Under the pieces are notes generated by a model, which did not search any database, was not told the origin of the DNA, and was given only the letters and a program-made list of their open reading frames with translations. A stretch of 64,000 nucleotides of DNA, taken from Serinus canaria. Taxonomy: Eukaryota > Chordata > Aves > Passeriformes > Fringillidae. The stretch covers positions 9,812,601 through 9,876,600 of the forward strand of contig NC_066326.1 in assembly GCF_022539315.1 (NCBI RefSeq), in the 5' to 3' direction. The first letter of the stretch is position 1; each line of letters begins with the position of its first letter. This document shows, piece by piece, positions 50,801-59,610 of this stretch. A program made the position numbers and the translations under genes.

Positions 50801-53800
50801 CCATTGCCTGAGGACTCAGGAAAACAGTCTGGAGTTTCTGAAGGGAACTTTTCTGGTCATGAGGAAATATTGATAGTAAAGGCATAAGAATAAAAGCCAG
50901 GCCTTGCTGCTCATTTTAAGTGTGACTGTGGGCAGATAATGTAGATTTGCTCTACAAAAGGAGCCTTTAAATCTGCACAAATGACCTGAGCTAACCAGAC
51001 TCTGCTTCTCAGTTTGTGAAACCATCTTTTAGAGAAATAAACCCAAGAAATATCAGGTTGGACACTTGAAAAAATGGATAAAGCACTAAGCACTTTTTAA
51101 TCCTAAATCTTCCTCAATTTTCCATCTGTAAAGTGGAAATTAGAGTAATAGCTTTAGCCCCGTGGTGTTTCTCTATGTCACGAGCTGACAATCACAAAGA
51201 GGTGTGAGATTGGAGGATCTGCTGCTGTAGAAGGAGAAATTATGATAGAGGAAGCTGAGCATATTGAATTACTTCCATTATGGAAATTCGTAATAGAACC
51301 AAATTATGGCTCAATTTCGAGGAGAGAAGTTCTCTCTTAACTGGATTTCCTGGTGAAATGAGGCTTTTAACTGTGTCCATCAGTGCCACTTCAACACTTT
51401 TTGAGCGTGTTGGCTAGTCCTAATAGAGCAAATAGATGCCTTGAATAATGTTAGTTTCTGACAAGCTGAGAGAAAATGGTGCAGCTGCACAAAGAACAGA
51501 AATTCAAAGTCATGTCTCCATCTTAGCAACAGAAGTAATCATCAGGCAATGCCCTTAGAAGAGGGCAATAGAAACAAGGCTTGCTAAACCCCCTTGCTTA
51601 TTGTGCTTTGTGGTTTTCTTTGCTTTTTGTGATTTATGTGATCCAATTTCTTCTTCATGGGCTTATCTAAAGCCTGTTGGCCTCTGATATCACTGGTCTT
51701 TAGAACCCAGCCTAAATCTGTTTTACCAGATGAGCCTCTGGAAGCAATAAAAGAACATCATAGTCTTCTATCTCATCTATCCTGTTGTTCTAACACAACT
51801 TTTGAACTGGTTCAGGTGGAATTTGCTCCTATTTAACACACAGGACATTTCCAGAATGTTTGTCTCATTTTATTTTGAAGCACCTCAGCCTGATGGGTCA
51901 CTGCTGCTCTGCAAAGTGTATTTCAGCACAGACATTTGCAACCAATGACCTTTATCAAAGCCAAGGAGCAGCATGTTATTGCATTGTTAGTTCGCTCCTT
52001 GTCCAAGCTCTTATCAGGCCAGTGGCTGAGGAGAAAATCTGTACATTATAGAAGATGGTGATTCAGATCTCTCCCATTCAATCTCGACAGCACTGTAATT
52101 ATGATAATTGCATTCTTAAAGTGAAATAGTGTCAGATAAAAGATGCCATAATGGAGCTTTTGAAAGGGTTTAACATAGATTAAGTAAACTCATTTTTCCA
52201 TCAGGCACATAACTGTGGGTCTGCAGATGTGGCTGGTGGGGATATTGTTGTTGTTCTCTTATTTTTCCTTTAAAAATATGGCAAATTATTTATTGAATCT
52301 TTCCTGAATTAAATCTGGATGTTTTCAGTAAATTTTACCCTTATCCTCTGGGTATATGCTTTAGCAAAAACTGCAGTGAATATACAAAATTCTAGTGAAC
52401 AATTCAGTGGAAACCATGCATTAATCAAATGATATTTGTTTGCTAAATTATATTTCTTTGGGGTTTTTTCTAGACAAACCATCTTAGTGGTTTCAGCAGT
52501 TCCTGTTTAGGGTAAAATTCCCACGTGTTCAGAGAATTGGGGTGGATATAATTTTCCTCCCAACTCTGTCCCCAAAATGCAGCTCCTTAGCTTTAGGCTG
52601 GCTTTCTGCACAGGGCTGAAGTAACCCTGCACTCCAATCTGAAAATATTTCAGATTTCTGAGAACTCCAAGGTGTGTAGTGTTCCAGGTGTCCTGCCCAT
52701 TTTGAATCCGCATACATGGATGTGTCCAGCCTGTTCTTCCATGACTGAGGTACCCCAAAGGAGTACATTCTATTTCTCTCCACCCTGAAGAAGTATCTCA
52801 GAGCTGAAGAGTGGCAGGTCCTTCAGCTGCCTGTGTGGGAGCACAAATGCAGGAATCACCAGCACCCTCATATCCCACAGTGTAAAACTGGCATTTGTTT
52901 CCTCCTAAGTCAGGGCAGAGTGGGAGATAAATCTCTCTTGCTTGTTACTCCCAGGACTGAGATGCTCAGTGAGGGTCACATTCACATTTTCTGACAAATC
53001 TCTTCGCCCAGGATTTTTCTCCTGGGAAGCTGGGAAGCCTCAGAGAAAGAGGAAAACAATTATCTCATTTGCTTCTCCTGTGTTTTGCTCCTTTGGAATG
53101 TGGCTGGAGATTGTTTAGCCACAGGTGGTTGTTTCCTTGGGTTTTGGTGTGAGTTGTTTTGACCCAATGGCCAAGCAGTGCCAAGCTGTGTCGGCACTCT
53201 CTCCAGAGTCACGAGCTTTCATTATTAGCTTTGTAGCATTCTGTAAGTATCCTTTCTGTATTCTTTAGCATAGTTTAGTTTAATATTCTTTAATATAATA
53301 TAGTATCATAAAATAATAAATTAGCCTTCTGAGAACATGGAGTCAGATTCATCATTCCTCCTTGCCACGAGGGTCCCCGCAAATACAATAAGTGTATATC
53401 TGTGAGAGAAGCTGTGAGTAAAACCTGCCTCCAACCCTGCCTTCCCACAGCCCCAGAGGAGGGAGAGAACAGCACAAAAATGAGTGTGGCCCATGAGTAG
53501 TAACACCTTCGCTCTCCTCCCAGACATGGCAGTGCAGAACTTCGTGGGAGACGCGTTCAGAGGAGCCACCTGGGTCGCGCTGCACAACGGGGGTGGAGTT
53601 GGCTGGTGAGAACTTGTTTGTGTTCCTAAAGCTGGGCTCTGAATCCTGCTCCTACAGCTCTGTGTGTGTGTGTGGGGAGGAGAGACAGAACTTCTGGGAA
53701 GATGTGTAGTGCCAGAGGAGAGCTGTGTTGTGATGGTGGGAAGGATGGGTTTGGAATCGAGGACTGAAAGGACAAATTACAAAGCCAAGTATGGTGCTGC

Positions 53801-56800
53801 ATGACTCTTTTTCTAATTAATGCTCTTATGTCCAGAAAGTGTTTTGAACACTGGCCACAGCACAGTTTGAAGAACTTAATTTGATGAACAAGGACAGTCT
53901 GCTGTGGTCTTTTTGAACAGATCCTGCTTCCAGCATTGTCTTCACACATGCACAGCCAGAGTGTCAGTGGATGGATTGTGTTCAGGTCTCCTCTCCAGCT
54001 CTATTTAAGCCTGTGACCTTAGGACCCCAACAGAAATGCTCCTGTGCTGCAGTGCATGAGGGGTTACTGAGACAAACCAGCTCAGGTGCCAGCAAACCCC
54101 CCAGATTTTCTCTCCCTGCTCGTGCCCAGTAGCATTAAAAACCACAGCCAATTAAGGATTGAACTAACCACCTCCTTCACTTGATGTGAAGAACTAAGAC
54201 AATTGCCTGGACTGAAAAGCAGAATGAAAGAAATATTCTATATGGAGATGGAAACTAATCTCCATCTGCCACTGAAAGGCTACCTGGATTGGCAGAGCTG
54301 CAGGAAGTGGGAAAGCCTGGCCACACTGCACTCTTTAGCTCTGGTTTGTACTTTCCAGCATATTCCAGCCAAGCCTCTCCCATTTTACAGTCATGTCTTC
54401 ATTTGGTGGTGGCAGCAATCAAAAGAGGCACAGTCCTCTGTTAAATACTGTGGTGAACCCTCATACTTCCCTGTTTCAAACAGTGCTGGAATATGCCAAA
54501 AACAGCAAGCCAAAGAACTTGTTGCAGATGTTATCCTCAGAGACATTTTATGATAATTAATTGTTGTTCATCTGGATGAGCTGAATCCAGAAAATATCCC
54601 TTCAGGTCAGTTGAAGAGCTCCCTTGCTGCACTCTTAATTCCTTTGATTTCTGTGACATAAATACTGCATAGAAGGGTGCAAGAGAGCAAAACTGAACAG
54701 TGGGAAAAGAAAACTTTCTGAGGACTTAAGCACGTGGAGTGAAGATTTGTCTTTGCTGATTTCAGTGATAAGGACCCACAGCCATGATTTCATTCATAAT
54801 TTCAATAATTTTGAATGGAAAACACATACACAAAATGTCTCCCTATTCTGGTCATGTCAGTCTGAGGCTCCAGAGGCAGCAGCAAAGTTCTGTCTTAATT
54901 CCCTTTTAAAATATCTGCTTATGAAATACAAGCAAAGAAAATCACTTTTCAGAGCATGTTGTGCCAAGTATTTGGGATATTTTTATGGTAATTATACTTA
55001 TTAGAATTGCTAAAATAATTGTTTATGCCACAAATGTTCTGTGCATTGAAGATGCTTAATTCAAAGGACAAAAATGATCCTAATCCTTTCTGGTCTCTCT
55101 AAGGCCAGTCCTTCCAGGACACTTTTAGCCCTCTCTGCCATTCAAAGACAGCTTGGCTGAATGGTGAGACTGCCCTTAGCTCTAGAAAACTGGCCCTGAC
55201 CACACTGCAATTTCAGTTTACTGTTTCAGTTACTGTTTTAGTTGTCTGGCAACTGGAGTTACATCATTAAAAGAAACTTTGCCACAAGGCAGAGCAGTTT
55301 TATGCTGTAATTTATGTAGTGCAACAGAAAATTACTGTGTGGCCATTCAATCAAATCAAAATATCTCTGGAAAAACAGGGTTTGGTTCTCCTTTTTGTCA
55401 TTTCCTATGGTTGCTTGGGGGCTTGTGATTGCAGAACAGGGTCTGCTTGCCTTGCTCTTGGAGCAGCATAGCCCTCTGTCATTAAATTCCTGTGCCTCAG
55501 TGAAGAATGCAGGGCCTGAAAATCAGGTGTGTGTCTGCAGAGCCTCCACAAGCCACCATGCTGAGGCTCAGCTGTGGTGACCACATCTTGTCACTAAGTG
55601 CAGGCTTGGCTTAACTCAGGTGGCACCACCTGGCAGGTGAAAGGGCTGCACCCCCTTGCCTTCTGAGGAAACAGAGGAGTAATTTAAAGGTGGCAAAAGA
55701 AGAAAAACAAACCCCAGCCATAAAAAATTGCTTTCTTTGCCTGGTAAAAGATAGGTGCTTTTAAGTTTTTGACTCTGTTTTGCTTTTTCTCTGGAGCCCT
55801 AAAAATCCACCTGACTTAGCCAGAAAGAAATCTCTATGTTTTTGATAAACCCTTTTTGTCATCAGCTGCTTTGGAAATGTGAAAGTGAAAGTTTATATAT
55901 ATTTATAAACAAAAATACATGTGACTAGAGTGAAATCCAGTAGTCACTGGCAAGGTTCTGCCCTGGGAATTCAGAAATGGGCAATTGCACTGTGTTTAGC
56001 TGCCAATCCTTCCTGCAAAGGCTGGGCTTGCCTAGAACTGCTGGCAGATCTGCTGTGTCTTCCCTTTGAGACTGCACAAGTGCCTTTTACATGCTTTATT
56101 TTCTGTTACAGCCTTCTGGGGCAAACAAGAAAGGCAGGATTAATATTTATTTAGCTGGAATCTGCATCACATGTACTCTGGGAGAGACTTAAGATTAACA
56201 TAGTCTTGACTATAATTACAGCAAATGATTGTTATTCCTTTTTGCTGCCTGTTTGTGTGCAGCAGAATTATATTAGCACAGAGCCTGGATAACCTGTAGT
56301 AACAAAAAGGCAGAAGCAATTTAAGAATCCATCTGCACTGTCAGCAGTGTGACATCTTGATTGTGAGAGAGGCCTTGTTTTCTTTGATCATCTTAGGAGG
56401 AGACATCTGGAAATTATAGGAGGTAGCTTAGGTCAAAATGCCACATGTTTCTTTAATTACCTGAAAATGTGACCCAATGCTAATGAAGGCAGAGAGAAGT
56501 TTTTTCTAGAAAATCCTAACAAACACTGGCATTTAATGTAGGAGTGGTTTTAGGCAGTAGAACAGATCCTGGTGAGTGATTCTGATTTGCAATGGAGTAA
56601 CTCCAAGGAAATTGATGGAAAGGCTTTAAATGTACCTTTGTAAAGATAAATTTAAAAATTTAAATTTAATTTTTTAAAGTGCAAGTAGATCAGATATTCC
56701 TTGTTCATGCCTAGGCTTCAAAGGATGCTTTTTGAGATTTTGTGGACAGAGGGAATTTTTACCACTGAAGGAACATCATCTTCCTATATGGAATATCTTT

Positions 56801-59492
56801 ATAAAACACTGGTTCAGAGGTCTGGGTTTCTGGGGCTTTGGACTCTGACAGTAAAGAGCAGTGCTCTGTTCTTTGGCCTCTGTACACAGGAGCAGCAGAG
56901 TATGGTGGACTAACTGGCCCTGGCACAATTACATTTGTTGTCATCCAGTCTGGTCCCCTCTTTCGGAGACGACAGTGACAACATGAGCTATTCAAAAAGT
57001 AGAATTTGCAAGAAATACAGATGATTGGCTGTTTGTATTCAGCCCCAGATAAGACTAAGAGCAGAACTAGTGAAAGACTTCACACAGTAAAAACATCCTG
57101 GGAATTAAATTTCAGGCTGAAAAGAGCTGACAGTCTCAATCAAAAAGAGTAATTTTATTTTGAAAAGTCAAATCTTACAATATTCAAACATCTCAATTGA
57201 AAATATGACTTTGTTTCAAATTTTCCAGTTAAAAAACCTAATTCATTCAGTGATGTTCTGCTATGAGAACTGTCACTTTGAAGGCAACTCTGCCTTTCAC
57301 AGAAAATGCATCAGTAATAGTGACATGGAAAAGTGGAGGGAATTCAGAGAAGGAATTTGCTGAGATGATGGTGAGACCTGGAGCCCTGAGTTCCTTGCTG
57401 AGCTCTGTGATAGGGTCCTACTTCACACACAGGTACTGTATGTGAGTAGTAGTAGAAAGGCAATTAACATCACATGAGTTAACAACTTTCCATTGAAACT
57501 GAGAAAACGTGAGCTCTAGTTTCAGGAAGTAGATCTCAGGTTTGTGAGGCTCTAGTTTAGCCTCAATTCCCCATTTCCTCAGAAGCTCAAGTTACTGCTA
57601 GAAAATACACATTAAGAAACAATTCCTTCCTGGACTGGATCTCTCAGCTCCTATCTGATCAATGGGCATGTCTGATGTTGTTCAATGTAAATTTTGTAAA
57701 CTTATATTAACTATAAAACTCAGAGGACAAAATCCTGCCTCCAGGGATTTCCATGAGTGTCTCACAGCATGTAGAACTGTATGATATGCCCTGTCCCTCA
57801 GGTATTGCTGATGCTGAGCTCCAATGCCAGAACTGTCACAGATTTACAGCAAGATTAATCTCCCAGCTGCATCCACCACTATTCACCATATGCCATGGAA
57901 TGGGAGCTGAACAGGCCAGATTCTGAAGTCAGACAAGATGTTTTGCTCTACGTGTTTTCCCTGTCCTTTAAAACCAGACTGTTATTTCTCCCAAGAATAA
58001 TCTGTTCGTTTTAACATATTTCTGTTCTTCTTCTGCCAATAAGTCTGCTTCCTGAAAAGCTGGCACTGATGTCTTTAAACATCTCTGTATCTCATACAAA
58101 ATGAGTGATGGTTTTGGAAATGATTGAGGCAGATGTGCATTAAGTGGCAGTTAACACTTTTTTAATAAAATGCTTATGCTCTGTCATTTGTCCCAAGAGG
58201 ATATAAATAGATCCATCTGCCTGCTGCTGTAAGCACACTGTCACCCTCACGATCCTGGCTAGATGGCAGCTGTAGTGCAGCAAACATGAGGAGCTGAACC
58301 TTTAAAAACACCCCGAGACAGGTAAATCTCTGGCCCATCAGATCTGTTAACCTTTCTGCACCTGTTTTTAGAGCCAGTACATAGTACAGGTCTCAGGAGA
58401 TACAGAGCAAGCTGAATTTTTGGTATCCCTGCTGGGAGCAGCTCCGGACTCCCAGCTGGGCATTACAAGAAAGGTGCACTAGGTTTGCTGCAGGTCAGGA
58501 AATTAGGCCTTTGCCTGCTAAACACTATTTTTCTTTTATCATAGGTATAAAATATCACTGATAGTTTCTTATTCAGAATAATTTCTGTATTCTCATCCCT
58601 CTTCTTGCAGTACAACTGAACAAACTCTGTAAAATTTGTGTATTGGTTTGAATTATTTTGATTTGATTCTCTTAAACTTTTTTAGGGGTGAAGTGATCAA
58701 TGGGGGATTTGGCCTGGTTTTGGATGGGTCCAAGGAAGCTGAAGAACGAGCTAAGATGATGCTCAGCTGGGATGTTTCCAATGGAGTAAGCAAAACTCAT
58801 ATATGTATACTTTATTATTTTTTTTTAAATTTGGGGAATCTTGCTTGTACACAGATCAAAACATAGAGTTTTGCTGATGGAAAAGGAGGTTATGATTTCT
58901 CTAGCTGTCGGTAGAATTTCATCCTTACATGCTGGCAGGGAATTAGGCTCATTGATTTCATATTTGAAAATGCATTGAAGTGACATTTTCCTTTTAAAAT
59001 ATTTATCCTACTACAGAAGCATTGACTGCTTAAATGATCCTGTTATCCAAAGCTAGTGCTAATTTAACAGAGCTGGGATGGAGTGCACAATTATTTTTGG
59101 TGAGGGAATTTTGTAAGTTTATAAGGTACCTGGCTCTACCAGTGTTTATCTGTCTAAGGTTATGCATGGAAAAGTACCACATCCACCCAAAAACTACTCA
59201 TAAAAATGAAGTATTACAAAAATCAGAGGGGAAACTAAAAACTGGCAGAGGGTTGAAAGATTTATTGTCACGAGTTGGGTGCCAGTTTTTGCACAAACAT
59301 GGAGCAAGGGGGGTGTGGCAAGAGGAATGTCTGATTTTTGCTGTCTGACAGGTCGCCAGGCGCTGCTGGTCGGGCAATGCCTTTGCTTATGAAACCATCT
59401 GCCAAGCAATGAAGGAAAATGGCACCCTGAGGGTGACTCTCCCTCACAAGGTGCTGGATGAGAACATCTTGGAGCAAGCCATGAAACATTAG
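23736..59492 (+). CDS. UROC1: Urocanate hydratase (urocanase), complete, 20 coding exons
   Basis: Twenty exons with GT/AG introns and matching phases give 2031 nt, coding 676 residues, the length I recall for human UROC1. The enzyme adds water across urocanate to form 4-imidazolone-5-propionate, the second step of histidine breakdown to glutamate, in the liver cytosol, with tightly bound NAD+ as electrophile. Conserved family blocks visible are YGGNG (125-129), the glycine-rich NAD+ loop GLGGMSG (248-254), DQTSCHNP (342-349), FGPFRWVCTSGDP (exon 14), SRDHHDVSGTDSPFRE (exon 17) and HNGGGVGWGEVINGG (exons 18-19). The start at 23736 has G at -3 and gives an N-terminus (MTSLKEICRGLPL) of the vertebrate type. 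No break is seen. Exon coordinates are given in separate entries. ZXDC follows 3.3 kb downstream on the same strand. Confidence 0.98.
23862..30366 (+). other. UROC1 intron 1 (6.5 kb)
   Basis: No supported exon of another gene. A GC-richer stretch at about 26.1-26.85 kb has open frames on both strands, but they lack any recognised domain. A poly-A tract lies near 27810. Confidence 0.65.
30367..30497 (+). CDS. UROC1: UROC1 exon 2 (residues 43-86)
   Basis: Encodes LALRNALRYFP through HIYMYRFCPDIEM. It is preceded by a 6.5 kb intron. Acceptor is TTTTGGCAG and donor ATGAG|GTGAGG; it ends two bases into the codon for Arg86. Confidence 0.97.
30498..33062 (+). other. UROC1 intron 2 (2.6 kb)
   Basis: Nothing recognised beyond intron sequence. 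Confidence 0.65.
33063..33156 (+). CDS. UROC1: UROC1 exon 3 (residues 86-117)
   Basis: Encodes AYPIGEYPCKTKSAAAIMLM and NNLDPSVAQ. Acceptor is CTTTCAG and donor CAG|GTAAGG. Confidence 0.97.
33607..33666 (+). CDS. UROC1: UROC1 exon 4 (residues 118-137)
   Basis: A 20-codon exon carrying YGGNG, part of the NAD+-binding region in urocanases. Acceptor is TTTTTTAG and donor CAG|GTAGGA. Confidence 0.97.
33667..35909 (+). other. UROC1 intron 4 (2.2 kb)
   Basis: AT-rich; nothing recognised. The 450-bp intron 3 before it (33157-33606) is likewise empty. Confidence 0.65.
35910..36038 (+). CDS. UROC1: UROC1 exon 5 (residues 138-180)
   Basis: Encodes MTEEQTLVMYSGHPLGLFPS and RLVITNGM. Acceptor is TCATTTCAG and donor ATG|GTAGGT. 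Confidence 0.97.
36699..36760 (+). CDS. UROC1: UROC1 exon 6 (residues 181-201)
   Basis: Encodes VIPNYSSRDEYEKMFALGVT. It ends two bases into Met201; donor is AAT|GTAAGA. Confidence 0.96.
37646..37712 (+). CDS. UROC1: UROC1 exon 7 (residues 201-223)
   Basis: Encodes YGQMTAGSYCYIGPQGIVHG, a urocanase core block with a Gln in the NAD+ pocket. Donor is GTG|GTAAGG. Confidence 0.97.
38273..38416 (+). CDS. UROC1: UROC1 exon 8 (residues 224-271), NAD+-binding loop
   Basis: Carries FVTSGLGGMSGAQAKAA; the glycine-rich loop at 248-254 binds the NAD+ phosphates in this family. Exact 48-codon exon. Confidence 0.98.
39126..39148. repeat. Perfect 9-bp inverted repeat with 5-nt loop
   Basis: TTATTCAAT and ATTGAATAA flank TTTCT; two further GAATAAATTA-type copies follow directly. 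Confidence 0.75.
41012..41068. repeat. AT-rich microsatellite (TATA/CTATAT)
   Basis: Impure alternating TA with CTATAT interruptions, about 120 bp before UROC1 exon 9. Confidence 0.8.
41192..41280 (+). CDS. UROC1: UROC1 exon 9 (residues 272-301)
   Basis: Encodes VDEAALVKRHKQGWLMEIS and LDHCIARL. Acceptor is TCTCTCAG and donor CAG|GTATGA. Confidence 0.96.
41741..41803 (+). CDS. UROC1: UROC1 exon 10 (residues 301-322)
   Basis: Encodes EARKKKIALSLGYHGNVVDL; the SLGYHGN segment is a conserved part of the NAD+ site. Donor is GTG|GTGAGT. Confidence 0.96.
41988..42167 (+). CDS. UROC1: UROC1 exon 11 (residues 322-382)
   Basis: The longest coding exon of the gene. It carries DLGSDQTSCHNPFNGGYYPV; DQTSCHNP at 342-349 is a conserved active-site block. 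Confidence 0.98.
42676..42773 (+). CDS. UROC1: UROC1 exon 12 (residues 382-415)
   Basis: Encodes MFFWDYGNAFLLEAQRAG, which in urocanases lines the cofactor pocket. Acceptor is TTATTTCAG and donor CTG|GTGAGT. Confidence 0.97.
43008..43080 (+). CDS. UROC1: UROC1 exon 13 (residues 415-439)
   Basis: Encodes TEFRYPSYVQHIMG, strongly conserved in the family. Donor is GGG|GTATGT. Confidence 0.97.
44159..44280 (+). CDS. UROC1: UROC1 exon 14 (residues 439-480)
   Basis: Encodes DIFSLGFGPFRWVCTSGDP, then DLATTDSIAMSVLEDSIRQG. Donor is GAG|GTAAGG. Confidence 0.97.
44281..48768 (+). other. UROC1 intron 14 (4.5 kb)
   Basis: AT-rich, no supported exon. It holds a perfect hairpin at 47713-47740. A GGAATAAAAG string near 45409 resembles a poly(A) signal but has no other support. 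Confidence 0.65.
47713..47740. repeat. Perfect 10-bp inverted repeat with 8-nt loop
   Basis: GCTATTTCAC at 47713-47722 pairs exactly with GTGAAATAGC at 47731-47740 around TCTCTAGT. Confidence 0.85.
48769..48839 (+). CDS. UROC1: UROC1 exon 15 (residues 480-503)
   Basis: Encodes VSTSVKQQYHDNIRWIREAG and RHSL. Acceptor is CTCACAAG and donor TTG|GTAAGT. Confidence 0.95.
48840..50277 (+). other. UROC1 introns 15 and 16
   Basis: Introns 48840-49749 and 49849-50277. An antisense open frame of 152 codons at 49031-49489 shows no domain and no splice or promoter context. Confidence 0.6.
49750..49848 (+). CDS. UROC1: UROC1 exon 16 (residues 504-536)
   Basis: Encodes VVGSQARILYSDQKGR and AVAINRAISEGKIK. 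It appears to align with the bacterial urocanase signature; Leu512 stands where bacteria have the catalytic-region cysteine. Confidence 0.97.
50278..50377 (+). CDS. UROC1: UROC1 exon 17 (residues 537-570)
   Basis: Encodes APVVLSRDHHDVSGTDSPFR and ETSNIYDGSAFCA, nearly invariant in urocanases and near the substrate site. Confidence 0.98.
50378..53523 (+). other. UROC1 intron 17 (3.1 kb), with an LTR near its 3' end
   Basis: Apart from the LTR at about 52975-53389, nothing is recognised. Confidence 0.7.
52975..53389 (+). mobile_element. Endogenous-retrovirus LTR of songbird type, solo
   Basis: The segment runs from a CACATTTTCTGACAAATCTC-like start through a CTCCTGGGAAGC block and a CTTTCATTATTAGC stretch. 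It then has a run of TTTAATATAATATAGTATC and a distinctive 3' part (AATTAGCCTTCTGAGAACA, then CAAATACAATA). I recognise this from memory as a high-copy LTR in passerine genomes. An AATAAA lies at 53315-53320. No retroviral coding region is adjacent. Ends are approximate and I could not identify a target duplication. Confidence 0.65.
53524..53605 (+). CDS. UROC1: UROC1 exon 18 (residues 570-597)
   Basis: Encodes DMAVQNFVGDAFRGATWVAL and HNGGGVGW; the glycine run belongs to the cofactor site. A songbird-type LTR ends about 135 bp upstream. Confidence 0.97.
53606..58685 (+). other. UROC1 intron 18 (5.1 kb)
   Basis: AT-rich; no supported exon or recognised transposon. A short TG microsatellite lies near 53662. 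Confidence 0.65.
58686..58785 (+). CDS. UROC1: UROC1 exon 19 (residues 597-630)
   Basis: Encodes GEVINGGFGLVLDGSKEAEE and MMLSWDVSNG. It follows a 5.1 kb intron. Donor is GGA|GTAAGC. Confidence 0.97.
58786..59351 (+). other. UROC1 intron 19
   Basis: Nothing recognised. Confidence 0.65.
59352..59492 (+). CDS. UROC1: UROC1 exon 20 (residues 631-676 and stop)
   Basis: Encodes VARRCWSGNAFAYETICQAM and ends EQAMKH with stop TAG at 59490-59492. Confidence 0.97.
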   Translation, partial: VARRCWSGNAFAYETICQAMKENGTLRVTLPHKVLDENILEQAMKH

Positions 59493-59610
59493 TGGTACTC
59501 CAAGTGCAGTGCTGCTCCTGCAGATGTATTTGACGTTGCTTCTTTGATATCCTGTTTTGCTCTCTGGCCAAATGATAAAAGCCTTGCAAATGTCTGTTCC
59601 ATGTGAGTTC
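59493..59610 (+). terminator. UROC1: Likely UROC1 3' UTR end with variant poly(A) signal
   Basis: GATAAA at 59574-59579, a known weaker variant of AATAAA, is followed by a GT-rich stretch (TGTCTGTTCCATGTGAG). That would give a short 3' UTR of about 100 bases. No canonical AATAAA is seen nearby. Confidence 0.4.

Noticed and set aside
58201..58213. TATAAATAG motif suggesting an internal promoter in UROC1 intron 18
   Set aside because: Isolated TATA-like string in AT-rich sequence, with no transcript or reading frame following it.
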